Of a stretch of 64,000 nt of DNA, positions 35,863-47,100 are shown one piece after another. The DNA is taken from NCBI GenBank assembly GCA_033398695.1, contig CM065812.1, forward strand, positions 134,298,858 through 134,362,857. Direction: 5' to 3'. Source of the DNA: Orobanche coerulescens (Eukaryota > Streptophyta > Magnoliopsida > Lamiales > Orobanchaceae). Position 1 is the first letter of the stretch. Every line of letters starts with the position of its first letter. The notes under the pieces were generated by a model. It saw only the letters and a list, made by a program, of their open reading frames with translations, had not been told where the DNA came from and ran no database searches. The translations under genes were made by a program, and so were the position numbers.

Positions 35863-37102
35863 CTTTGAATGATCGATTTCAACAAATTTTCCCTTCTCGA
35901 TAATTTTGGAATTTTCAATTTCCAAAGATTTAATTTTAGACTTAAGGGATTTGATTTCGGATAAAGCGTTTTGAAAATCCGTCTGCAATAATTCAAATGC
36001 ATCAAAAAGTTCATCACGGGAGGATGTATTTACTTGGCTTTCGACGTCGCTGTCGTCGAATGAACTTCGGGCCATGAGAGCGAGATTATTTTGATCGATA
36101 AATTCGTCGTCTTCGTCTTCATCGCTCCATGTTGCCACGAGGACCTCCTTTTTGGGTTTAACACGACAATGTTTAGTGAAGTGGCCTGGTTTTCCGCATT
36201 GTCGACAAGAGTTGTCAAATTTCTTCGTTTCGCTCGAGATATCCTTCTTCCTCCGGTTTAATAAGCTTTGGAATTTATTAATATTCTTGGCATAATATGC
36301 TGTTTCTTCGTCGCTTTCTTCCATCGGGATTTCTTCTTTCTTTCTCGATATCTTAGCCTTCATGGCTAACGATCGTTCCTTCGATTTCGGCTTGACACTT
36401 CGTGATTTTAACATGATCTCATAATGAATTAGCGAATCAACAAGGGCGCTAAAATCAAGCGTGTTGAGATCTTTAGATTCCATAATCGCGGTCACGGTCC
36501 CGTCCCATTCGGTAGGTAGTGATCGTAATATTTTTTTGACTTTTTCACTACTAGACAATGGTTTTCGAACGAAGTAAGTCCATTAGTGATAACCGAGAAT
36601 CAGTCGAGCATATTGGTGATGGACTCGTCACCTTTCATCATGAATAACTCGTAGTCATGGAGAAGCATATTGATTTTCGTCTCCTTGACTTGAGTCGTTC
36701 ATTCGTGTGTGATTTCTATAATTTTCCATATTTCTTTCGCACTCTCACACGATGAGATTCGATTGACCTATTCCGAATTTACGGCACAAAATAAGAGTTG
36801 AGTAGCCTTACAATTTAGATGGTCATTTTTTCAATCGGCATCATCGTATTCTTCAAAAGATTTGAGTGTACCGTCGGATTTGAGAGGAATTTTCGGGCTA
36901 AGGCAAATAATCTTCCAAATCTCTATATTGTAGGAACGAATAAAGATCGACATTATTTTTCTTCCATATCAAATAATTTGAGCCATCAAAAAATGGTGGT
37001 CGGTTGATAGCAAGGCCTTCGACAGGAGCAAATTGAAACGCCATTGGATCTTTTTCTCCTCGGATGTTAAGCCGTGTATTGGAGTACCGCTCTGATACCA
37101 AT

Positions 37103-38144
37103 TGTTGGGTACAAGATCGGATATTGCTCCGTGTTGCGGAAGCATAAAATAAAATGCGGAAATTAAATAATGCAGGAATTTATAGAGGTTCGGCTATAAA
37201 CGAGCCTACGTCCTCTCTGAGTATCTTTTTCTATAGGTTCAAGATAAAAACCTCTGTACCTCTCTTCTATCGGTCGAGGGATAACCGTTTACAATCAAGT
37301 CTTCTATTGGTCCGTGATAAACCACTCGTACTTGTCTTTATGTCGGTCCAAGTTAAACCGTTTTCCTTTTTGTAGGACAAGGAATCAACCTCTCTACCTT
37401 TCTATGGGTACTAGATAAACCTCACTTAGATAGAGATTGCGATTCTAATAATTCTGGATCCTTGATCTTAATAACACCGAATCCAATCATATCTTTTCTT
37501 TTACCACTCGTGTATGATTTTGTGTATAACACTCAATCACTCAATGTAAGCTCAATATTACAACAACAATAATATCAATATGAATATCAGATGATTATCT
37601 CGTATGCTTGGAGTTGTTGTCCTTGAAACAATACCATAGAATGGTATTTATAGGCTCCATCATCAAACTAGCCGTTAGCTGCCAGAACCATCATTACGTA
37701 CGCTATCTTCTCCACATTACGTACGTAAGCTTGATTACGTACGTTAACCTTGACAGGTTACGTACGTAAGCCTCTTCACAAATCAGTCCAGGGAGTTTCG
37801 TCATTTTGGTTACGTACGTTAACATACCATCTATTACGTACGTTAAGGCTTATGTCATTGCTGGCGACATATATCCGTTGCATGCTTTTCTGACTTTGAC
37901 TCCTCCAACGTTCACATGGTTTGAACATGTTGCGTACGTTAATAATACTCTGTTACGTACGTAATATTCAATCATTTACGTACGTTATGCACTCTTGTTT
38001 ACGTACGTTAGCTATGTCCAGAATGCCTTTTTGCAACTTCGTTTTCTTCGATTCTTTGCTTCGCCTCTTCGTTGTTTTATTTTGTTTATCGACTTTAATC
38101 ATCAAAACACTTTTAGTTTATGTATGGAACAAAATGTTCCAACA
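37103..38144 (-). repeat. LTR L4 of the TR-GAG array
   Basis: It is 1042 bp, shared between I3 and I4, with the GTTGCGTACG variant also seen in L3. The TATA box is at about 37644-37655. Confidence 0.92.
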
Positions 38145-38685
38145 ATCTCGCCCTTTTTGATGATTACAAAACAAAACTTCGTCAATGGGATTTACTTGCA
38201 AAAATACAAATATATGTATATGTGTACAAACCAAAGTTTTCGACTTTGTCCATTTCGTTAGTTCTTCTCCCATTTATTTTTCGACTCCTTTCTTTTCTCA
38301 TTTTCTTTTCTCATTTTCAAATTTTTCATCGTCTTTTTCGAGATCTCCTCATTTTTCTTTTCCTGTTATTTTCGACTTCTCCTTTTTATTTTTCAACTCC
38401 TTCGTTTTCCAATTCTTTTTGTATGCTTTCGATTTTCTTCGATTTTTCTCCCCCTTTCAAGGTTAATCCCATTTTCGACTTATTTCTCCATTCTCCTATC
38501 TCTCCCCCTTTTTGTATTCATCAAAAAGTGCAATAAAATACCAATTGAATAAAAATATGCAATAGATGTAAAATATGCATGATACTAATTTATGATAAAT
38601 AAATGCATAATAGGTAAAAACTCCTCCTGAAAATATTATCTCCCATTTAGAAAAATTATACTCCCCCTGAGTAAAATATCAAAGA

Positions 38686-40228
38686 TCAATTTTTGGGGAC
38701 CCAACCGATAGTTGGTTTTTCTTTGGAAACATAAACGATATTTGAAATAATTGTTCCTTTAGGAACCCAAATTTTCTTAATTTTAATCGTTCGTCGTGGG
38801 CTTTTACAGTTTGAAATATGATGCCCGATTTTTAAATACTTTTCGCAATGTGGTATTTTGAAATTAACGGATTCGTTTTTCGAACGTGTTTTGAATCCGA
38901 ACCCCTCTTTATTCAAAGTAAACTTTTGAACACCAAGCATTTGTTCAAATTTCTCGTTTCCGCACGAGAATTTCTTTGTTAAATCTTTAAGCTCGGATTG
39001 AATTTTAGCAAGATCATCCTTCAAAATATTTTCATTTTCAATACACTTTGAATGATCGATTTCAACAAATTTTCCCTTCTCGATAATTTTGGAATTTTCA
39101 ATTTCCAAATATTTAATTTTAGACTTAAGGGATTTGATTTCGGATAAAGCGTTTTGAAAATCCGTCTGCAATAATTCAAATGTATCAAAAAGTTCATCAC
39201 GGGAGGATGTACTTACTTGGCTTTCGACGTCGCTGTCGTCGAATGAACTTCGGGCCATGAGAGCGATATTATTTTGATCGATAAATTCGTCGTCTTCGTT
39301 TTCATCACTCCATGTTGCCACGAGGACCTCCTTTTTGGGTTTAGCACGGCAATGTTTAGCGAAGTAGCCTGGTTTTCCACATTATCGACAAGAGTTGTCG
39401 AATTTCTTCATTTCGCTCGAGATATCCTTCTTCCTCCGGTTTAATAAGCTTTGGAATTTATTAATATTCTTGTCATAATATGCCGCTTCTTCGTCGCTTT
39501 CTTCCACCGGGATTTCTTCTTTCTTTCTGGATATCTTAGCCTTCATGGCTAACGATCGTTCCTTCGGTTTCGGCTTGACACTTTGTGATTTTAACACGAT
39601 CTCATAATTAATTAGCGAACCAACGAGGGCGCTAAAATAAAGCGTGTTGAGATCTTTAGATTCTATAATCGCGGTCACGGTCCCGTCCCATTCGCTAGGT
39701 AGTGATCGTAATATTTTCTTGACTTTTTCACTACTAGACAATGGTTTTCCGAACGAAGCAAGTGCATTAGTGATAACCGAGAATCGGTCGAGCATATTGG
39801 TGATGGACTCGTCACCTTTCATCATGAGTAACTTGTAGTCATGGAGAAGCATATTGATTTTCGTCTCCTTGACTTGAGTCGTTCATTCGTGTGTGATTTC
39901 TATAATTTTCCATATTTCTTTCGCACTCTCACACGATGAGATTCGATTGACCTCTACCGGATTTACTGCACAAAATAAGAGTTGAGTAGCATTACAATTT
40001 AGATGGTCATTTTTCCAATCGACATCATCGTATTCTTCGAAAGATTTGATTGTACCGTCGGATTTGAGAGGAATTTTTGGGCCAAGGCAAATAATCTTCC
40101 AAATCTCTATATCGTAGGCACGAATAAAGATCGACATTATTTTTCTTCCATATCAAATAATTTGAGCCATCAAAAAATGGTGGTCGGTTGAGAGCAAGGC
40201 CTTCAATAGGAGCAAATTGAAACGCCAT
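38686..40228 (-). pseudogene. gag: gag of unit I4, disrupted
   Basis: The start is the ATG at 40228. It shares with I3 a one-base gain near 40137 and the TGA at 39883 (which I2 also has). A private stop near 39383 cuts the first knuckle, and the Cys-to-Tyr change in CEKYLKIGHHISNC is as in I3. The C-terminal part from the knuckle to the GWVPK tail is otherwise open (39321-38686). No pol genes follow. Confidence 0.87.
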
Positions 40229-40286
40229 TGGATCTTTTTCTCCTCGGATGTTAAGCCGTGTATTGGAGTACCGCTCTAATACCAAT

Positions 40287-41314
40287 TGTTGGGTACAAGA
40301 TTGGATATTGCGCCGTGTTGCGGAAGCGTAAAATAAAATGCGGAAATTAAATGATGCACGGATTTATAGAGGTTCGGCTATAAACGAGCCTACGTCCCCT
40401 CTCAGTATCTTTTTCTATAGGTTCAAGATAAAAACCTCTGCACCTCTCTTTTATCGGTCGAGGGATAACCGTTTACAATCACGTCTTATATTGGTCCGTG
40501 ATAAACCACTCGTACTTGTCTTTGTGTCGGTCCAAGTTAAACCGTTTTCCTTTTCGTAGGACAAGGAATCAACCACTCTAGATTTCTATGGGTACTAGAT
40601 AAACCTCACTTAGATAGCGATTGCGATTCTAATAATGCCGGATCCTTGACCTTAATAACACCAAATCCAATCGTATATTTTCTTTTACCACTCGTGTATG
40701 ATTTTGTGTATAACACTCAATCACTCAATGTAAGCTCAATATTACAACAACAATAATATCAATATGAATATCAGATGATTATCTCGTATGCTTGGAGTTG
40801 TTGTCCTTGAAATAATACCATAGAATGGTATTTATAGGCTCCATCATCAAACTAGCCATTAGCTGCCAGAACCATCATTACGTACGCTATCTTCTCCACA
40901 TTACGTACGGAAGCTTGATTATGTACGTTATCCTTGATAGGTTACGTACGTAAGCCTCTTCACAAATCAGTCAAGGGAGTTTCGTCATTTTGGTTACGTA
41001 CGTTAACATACCATCTATTACGTACATTAAGGCTTATGTCATTGATGATGACATATATCCGTTGCATGCTTTTCTGAACGTTCACTTGGTTTGAACATGT
41101 TACGTACGTTAATAACACTCTGTTACGTACGTAATATTCAATCATTTACGTACGTTATGCACTCTTGTTTACGTACGTTAGCTATGTCCAGAATGCCTTT
41201 TTGCAACTTCGTTTTCTTCAATTCTTTGCTTCGCCTCTTCGTTGTTTTGTTTTGTTTATCGACTTTAATCATCATAACACTTTTAATTTATGTATGGAAC
41301 AAAATGTTCCAACA
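40287..41314 (-). repeat. LTR L5 of the TR-GAG array
   Basis: It is 1028 bp, the outermost right LTR (5' LTR in the element's sense), and is followed by the right AGTCT target copy (41315-41319). A 14-bp deletion near 41077 is private to it. The TATA box is at about 40827-40838. Confidence 0.93.
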
Positions 41315-41658
41315 AGTCTCTCAACTTCGAACCCAATCCAGAAACCCTATCCTCCAGTCGCCGCCGCCGGAGCAATAAGCCCCAATATCGGCCATCAGCC
41401 CTACCCCCTAGTATACTACCCCCTCCCCCCACGCAACCCGCCCTCCGCCCGAAACCCTAGCCGTAGGTCATCTTCTTCCCCAATCCAAACCTTCCACCTT
41501 TAGCAGATCGGCAGCCCTGCACCACAACCACCTGATATCTCCAATAGAACCCACCACACAACCCTTCCTCCCCCATGAAACCCGCAAACTAGCAAGGCTC
41601 GCCGCTCAAGCGCGAACCGTCAGACTTCGTTCAAACCACCACCGCGCAACAACTCACC
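41315..41658 (+). other. Copia leader, first part
   Basis: A C-rich, gene-free stretch between two insertions. It continues the Copia leader that begins at 17578 and resumes at 51465. Repeated CCGCC, CCCTA and AACC motifs give it a composition quite unlike the AT-rich surroundings. Confidence 0.6.
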
Positions 41659-42553
41659 TGTAACACCCCGAGATGTTCAGGATTATTACAATGCCGTAAA
41701 TCCTCGATATAAGGATTTACAAGGCTAAGAATTTAAAAACAACATTAAATACCAACTATAGAAATAATTATTACATCACCAGTCTAATACATACAATCAA
41801 TCCACATCCGAATACAAGCTTCAAAGACGACAAAACAACGGCATACTCGAGTACTTTATTTTAAAACAAAACGCAACTGACAAACCATTCCGGCCATAAC
41901 ATCACTCTGCACCCTCGTCGTCATACGGATCAAGTGGTTGCTTCCCCGTCCTCATGTATCCTGAACATAAAACAAATGTCCACCCCCGAAGGGGTTAGCA
42001 CGACGATGCTAGTACAAGTACGATAATTATACAACAACAGAATATTCAATAAGTCGTGTAGAATAATAACAACATCCTCAATGACAACAATAACAACGAG
42101 TCTCTACCACGAGAAGACTTACAATACCATACGCAACATGATAAACATGACATGATACAATATACACATGGTAATTCCGATGATCCAACGTTCACTGCAT
42201 AGATCCCAAGATGATCCCGTCGGACCAATACGAGGTGGAAAAACCTATCCAATGATCCAGCGCACTCTAGCATAGATCCCAAGATGATCACATCGGACCA
42301 ACACGAGGTGGACTTATCACAATGACACATATGCACGACAACATGTATAACACCAATACATAAAACGTAATTAAAGTACTTGCCTTTGAAAGATGGCAAG
42401 AAATAAACACTACACGACTTCAACAAACTCGAAGGCCATTCCTTCGATCAACCGTTTGCAAACCTCGAACCTTAAACAATAGAAAAATAACGACAACTCA
42501 ATTTACGTAATAAAAATAACATACGAATATCTAATGTCTACTACGGCCGAGTT

Positions 42554-42628
42554 TTTTTTTTAAACGTCCAGCGTGGACGGGGGGTTGAGGCGGGACCCAC
42601 CAACCTGTAGATAAGAAAATCAAGAAAT
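42554..42628 (-). mobile_element. Short poly(A)-tailed retroposed fragment (SINE or LINE-mobilised)
   Basis: About 75 bp present only in this LTR, flanked by an 11-bp duplication ACGGCCGAGTT (42543-42553 and 42629-42639) that occurs once at the matching place in the right LTR (near 49960). On the minus strand it ends in a run of A after GGACGTTT. An A-tail plus a long target duplication is the mark of LINE-type retroposition. The source family is not recognised. Confidence 0.72.
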
Positions 42629-43553
42629 ACGGCCGAGTTAACACTCTAAGTTAGTCGGTTCACGGTTCTACTATTCGACGAACGCTCGGTCGAACTAATG
42701 GCATACTTCATTCGAATTAAATAGAAGTAACGGAAATGAAAAGTTGACATCTATGAATTCAAGGATATCCAAATTATCATAACTCCACACCCCCAATTCT
42801 GAATATCAATTACAATACTTGGTTTGGTAATTTAGCACATTCCAAACGAGATACTAGTTTCATCTCTATAATTTCGTTCTTCCACAAGCGATCATTCTTG
42901 CCAAAGTTTTAAGTTCATAGCAATTGTTACCATCAACACACTTAGTTCCCATCATCAATATGATGATCATCATGTCAAGAAATCCCTACAAGTCATGAAT
43001 TACATTTGAAGAACACCTCATACTACTCATGAATTAATCTTAGTGAAAACCCTTAGAATTCATCTTCTTGCGTATCTCCATTCTAGGTGATGATATTAAC
43101 AAATCATTGGTATACAAGTGATTCAGAATCATCATCTGGAATATATAACAAATCTCAGAAAACTATATCCTAGGTTTAAACCTAACAAGGCTCGGTTATA
43201 ATCTTCTTACTCAAAGAAGTTCTAGCATGATTGCCTCAGATTTTCTAAGTCACGATGTACAACCTAAATGGTTATTAACAAACTCGATGGTCTCAGTAGT
43301 ATGTTCATAGCATTCTTAAGAACAAGAATCGGAGGTTGGAAGAGTATTAACATACCTTTCATGAAGAATAACGATGAAAACGATCGGTAGAACTCGACAC
43401 CGTAGGCTTGAACACCAATCTGAGATGTCTATGATCTTCCAAACCAGGTAGAGAGGCTAATATAAGGGGTACTATTCGTTGGAGTAGTTCTTGAGATGGC
43501 AGAGGTTGGACAAAAGGAAATGAAGGAGTGTAAGAAATGAAAGGGGTGCTGTC

Positions 43554-43960
43554 ATATTTATAAAACTCACACCTTTAAGTACGTTAACCTCACAGCCTTA
43601 CGTACATTATCTGAAATCTTTAGCATACGTTAACGTCTGACAGTAGCTACTACCTCATTTTCTGACCTACTTAATGTACGTTAACCATTACCTTTTACAT
43701 ACGTAATAAGCTTTGTGTAGCGTACGCTATCTTAGTCCTTTAGAGTACGTTATGCCTCGTTGACTTGCTTTATCGAAAATCTGTCCGGATCACGTGGGAA
43801 TCTTATCCTATCCGACCCCATCCCAAGCTGGCCCATATGCCGACCAACCTGATTTTTTTGACTGCCTGTTACGTACGCTATGTTTCCTCCATAGCGTACG
43901 CTATCTTCAGCTCATAACGTATGTTAAGCTTACCTGCTAGCGTATGTTATGACGTAGCTG
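43554..43960 (-). promoter_or_regulatory. Palindrome array and TATA box of the second Gypsy 3' LTR
   Basis: TTAACGTACGTTAA- and TAGCGTACGCTA-like palindromes lie upstream (sense) of TTTATAAATATGAC. In the 5' LTR the array is 50914-51305 and includes one extra 18-bp unit (near 50945). Confidence 0.68.
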
Positions 43961-44112
43961 CATGCATGAATTTGCATATTCTTCCTAATATGATCATGAC
44001 TGTTGGAATACTAATACAAAAAAAATCACACTTTGATTTTTGATACCACAAAGTCGAATATTACAAGGTTCAAATACAGATGAAAATACTCAACAATTAT
44101 CCAGATATTACA

Positions 44113-44148
44113 TACTCTCCCTCTAAAAAGGAGTTTCGTCCCAAAACT
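44113..44148 (-). other. Polypurine tract and stop-codon hairpin of the second Gypsy element
   Basis: Sense AGTTTTG-GGA-CGAAACT (44132-44148), one mismatch from a perfect inverted repeat, follows the pol stop TAA and precedes a purine-rich run (AGAGGGAGAGTA) at the LTR. Confidence 0.7.
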
Positions 44149-47100
44149 TAAGACGAAAATGATTCTGGATATCTTGACTTCATACTATCCTCCATTTTCC
44201 AGGTGGCTTCCTCAACTCCGTGTCATGACCATTGAACTTTAACCTAGGTGATTGGTTTATTTCTCAATTGTTTGACTCGACTCTCGAGTATCTTGATTGG
44301 TTTCTCTTCGAATGTGCCATCCTTAGCGACTTTGATCTCGCCGAAATCAATTACATGACTGGGATCTGTAATGTACTTCCGTAACTGAGACACGTGAAAC
44401 ACATCATGAACATGACTCAGTGATGGCGGTAAGTCCAATCTGTACGCCAACTCCCTAACTCTTTCAAGAATCTTGAATGGTCCGATATATCTCGGATTCA
44501 ACTTTCCTTTCCTCCCAAAACGAAAAATTTCCCGAGTAGGAGAAACCTTTAAAAGCACGTGGTCCCCAATACCAAACTCTAACGGGCGACAACACATGTC
44601 AACATAAGATTTCTGCTGACTCTAGGCAGTCAACAGCCTTTCACGAATCAAGGCTACCTTCGCTTTAGCCTGTACTATCAACTCCGGTTCCATCCCGATC
44701 AAATATGACGAATCATCCCAACACAGGGGTGATATGAATCTTCTCCCATATAATGCTTCGAAAGGTGCCATCTTAATGGAAGCATGCCAGTTATTGTTGT
44801 AAGTGAACTCAATCAACGATGGATGAACTTCCCACTCAGTCGACCAATCTGGGGCACAATCTCTCAGCATGTCTTTTGCTGTTTGAATAGTCCTCTCGGA
44901 CTGTCCATCAGTCTGAGGATGATAAGCTATGCTAAAGTTCAGCTCGGTCCCTAAGGCTTTATGAATCTCCTTCCAAAAGTGTGACACAAAGCGACCATCC
45001 GGATATGAAATAATGGTCTTCGACGTACCATGCAGTCGGACTATCTCCGCAATAAACACTCGTGTTAGCTTATCTGGTCCCCAAGTATTCTTAATGCCCA
45101 GAAAATAAGCCAACTTGGTTAAGCAATCAACTATCACCCAAATCATGTTCATCCCTGTTCTGGTCTTCGGCATACTGGTGATAAAGTCCATTGATATATC
45201 TTCTCACTTTCATTCAGGAATTGGAAGTAGCTTCAACATTCTGGCGGGTCGTTGATGTTCGATCTTAACCTGCTGACAAATTAAACACTTCGAGACATAT
45301 TCCGCCACCTCTTTCTTCATGTTGCCCCACCAGAAATCCTGCTTCAGATCCTTATACATCTTACTGGTGCCCGGGTGAATATAATAGGGCGTACTGTGAG
45401 CTTCCTTCATGATTTTCTGCTTCAAAACATCAATATCGGGGACACAAAGTCGACTTTGAAATCTCAAAACTCTATCTTCATGAATTATAAATCCTGGGAC
45501 CTTACCCTTGCTCACTTCATCACATAACCAAATCATCAGAGGGTCATCTAATTGTTTAGATTTGATTTCTTCGATTAACAATGAAGTTAATTCCATCACA
45601 CACAGTTGTCCTTGGACTCCTTGCAACCATACTTCAATTCCTTCACGAATAAACTCTTGTTGAATGCTAGACTAGGACATGAGCGTTTCGAGCATTTTAA
45701 TAGAAATGGGTTTGCGGCTCAGTCCATCGGCCACTACATTCGCTTTGCCTGGATGATAAAGAATCTCCAAATCATAGTCCTTAATCAATTCTAGCCATTC
45801 ATCTGCCGCATATTTAACTCTTTCTGACTGAAGATATATTTGAGACTCTTATGATCTGTGAAGATTTGACAGTGAGTCCCATACAAATAATGTCTCCATA
45901 TCTTCAAGGTGAAAACCATGGCTGCCAGTTCCAAATCATGTGTTGGATAATTTACTTCATATGGCTTCAATTACCGTGAAGCGTAGGTGATCACCTTCTC
46001 ATTCTGCATCAGTACACAACCGAGACCTTGGTTCGAAGCGTCACTGTAAACTATGAACCTTCAGTTCCTTGTGGTAGTGCTAAAATTGGTGCCGTCGTCA
46101 ATCTCTTCTTCAATTCATCAAAAATGGCCTGGAACATATCGTTCCATTCAAACTTTTGGGTTTTCTGCAGCAATCGAGTAAGTGGGCGAGTAATTTTGGA
46201 AAACCCTTCCACGAACCGACGATAATACCCAGCAAGTCCTAAGAAACTTCTGACTTCCTTCACATTCTTCGGAAACTTCCAATCTAAAATTGCCTCGAAT
46301 TTCTAGGGATCTACTCGGACTGCTTCCGCTGATACTACATGGCCGAGGAACATCACTTCCTTTAGCCATAATTCACACTTAGAAAGTTTGGCATATAATT
46401 GCTCGCTTCTCAAGAGGTCCAAAACGATCCGTAAGTGCTGCGCATGTTGTTCCGGGCTCTTGGAATAAACCAGAATATCATCAATAAACACAACTATGAA
46501 TTTGTCCAAATACTCTATGAACACTCGATTCATTAACTGCATAAACACAGCAGGCGCATTAGTGAGACCAAACGGCATCACCACAAACTGGTAATGTCGA
46601 TAGCGAGTTCTGAATGCTGAATTCGGAACATCGGATTCCTTAATCCTCAACTGATGATATCCTGATCTCAAATCAATCTTAGAAAATATTGTCGCTCCTT
46701 GCAACTGGTCAAACAAATCATCAATCTGTGGCAACGGGTACTTGTTCTTGATCGTTATCTTGTTCAGCTCTCGATAGTCAATACACAATCGAAGCGATCC
46801 ATCTTTCTTTCGACCAAAAAGAACTGGTGCACCCCATGTCGAAACACTTGGCTGAATATATCCTTTGTCCAGTAATTCTTCCAGTTGTTTCTTCAATTCA
46901 TACATCTCAGTAGGTGCCATACGATACGGCGCCTTAGAAATCGGTGCAGCTCTTGGTTCTAGCTCGATGGTAAACTCTACATCTCGCTGTGGAGTTAGTC
47001 CAGATAATTCATCGGGGAACATGTTCGGAAATTCATTCACAACATGAATGGATGAGAGCTCTATTTTTTCTTCTTCTTTCTTCATCGCGTAACACCAGTA

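Larger units (their letters stand above)
25459..37044 (-). pseudogene. gag: gag of unit I3, split by a Gypsy element
   Basis: The start is the ATG at 37044. The 5' part runs 37044-35863 and the 3' part 25823-25459; the 10-kb Gypsy element with TSD CTTTG sits in the coiled-coil codons. Other lesions are a one-base gain near 36955 (shared with I4), a frame loss near 36570, and the TGA at 36699 (shared with I2 and I4). The first knuckle CRQCGKPGHFTKHC is intact, and the second is CEKYLKIGHHISNC with one Cys lost, as in I4. The polypurine tract downstream has a G-to-C change shared only with I4. Confidence 0.87.
17597..41314 (-). mobile_element. Tandem array of a gag-only Sirevirus-like LTR element: five LTRs, four interiors
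   Basis: LTRs L1-L5 (17597, 20741, 23869, 37103, 40287) alternate with interiors I1-I4. Only the outer ends are flanked by a target duplication, AGTCT at 17592-17596 and 41315-41319. Each interior of about 2.1 kb has, on the minus strand, a primer site (ATTGGTATCAGAGC), a gag gene, a purine-rich 3' region and a polypurine tract, with no protease, integrase or reverse transcriptase. This is the structure of TR-GAG non-autonomous elements. I3 holds a 10-kb Gypsy insertion. The shared-LTR arrangement implies recombination between LTRs at one locus. Confidence 0.9.
41659..44112 (-). repeat. 3' LTR of the second Gypsy element
   Basis: It is 2454 bp with plus-strand ends TGTAACACCCC and CAGATATTACA. 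The palindrome array is at 43576-43960 (several copies decayed by C-to-T or G-to-A changes) and the TATA box at about 43556-43565. It contains a 75-bp insertion at 42554-42628 absent from the other LTR. Confidence 0.92.
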
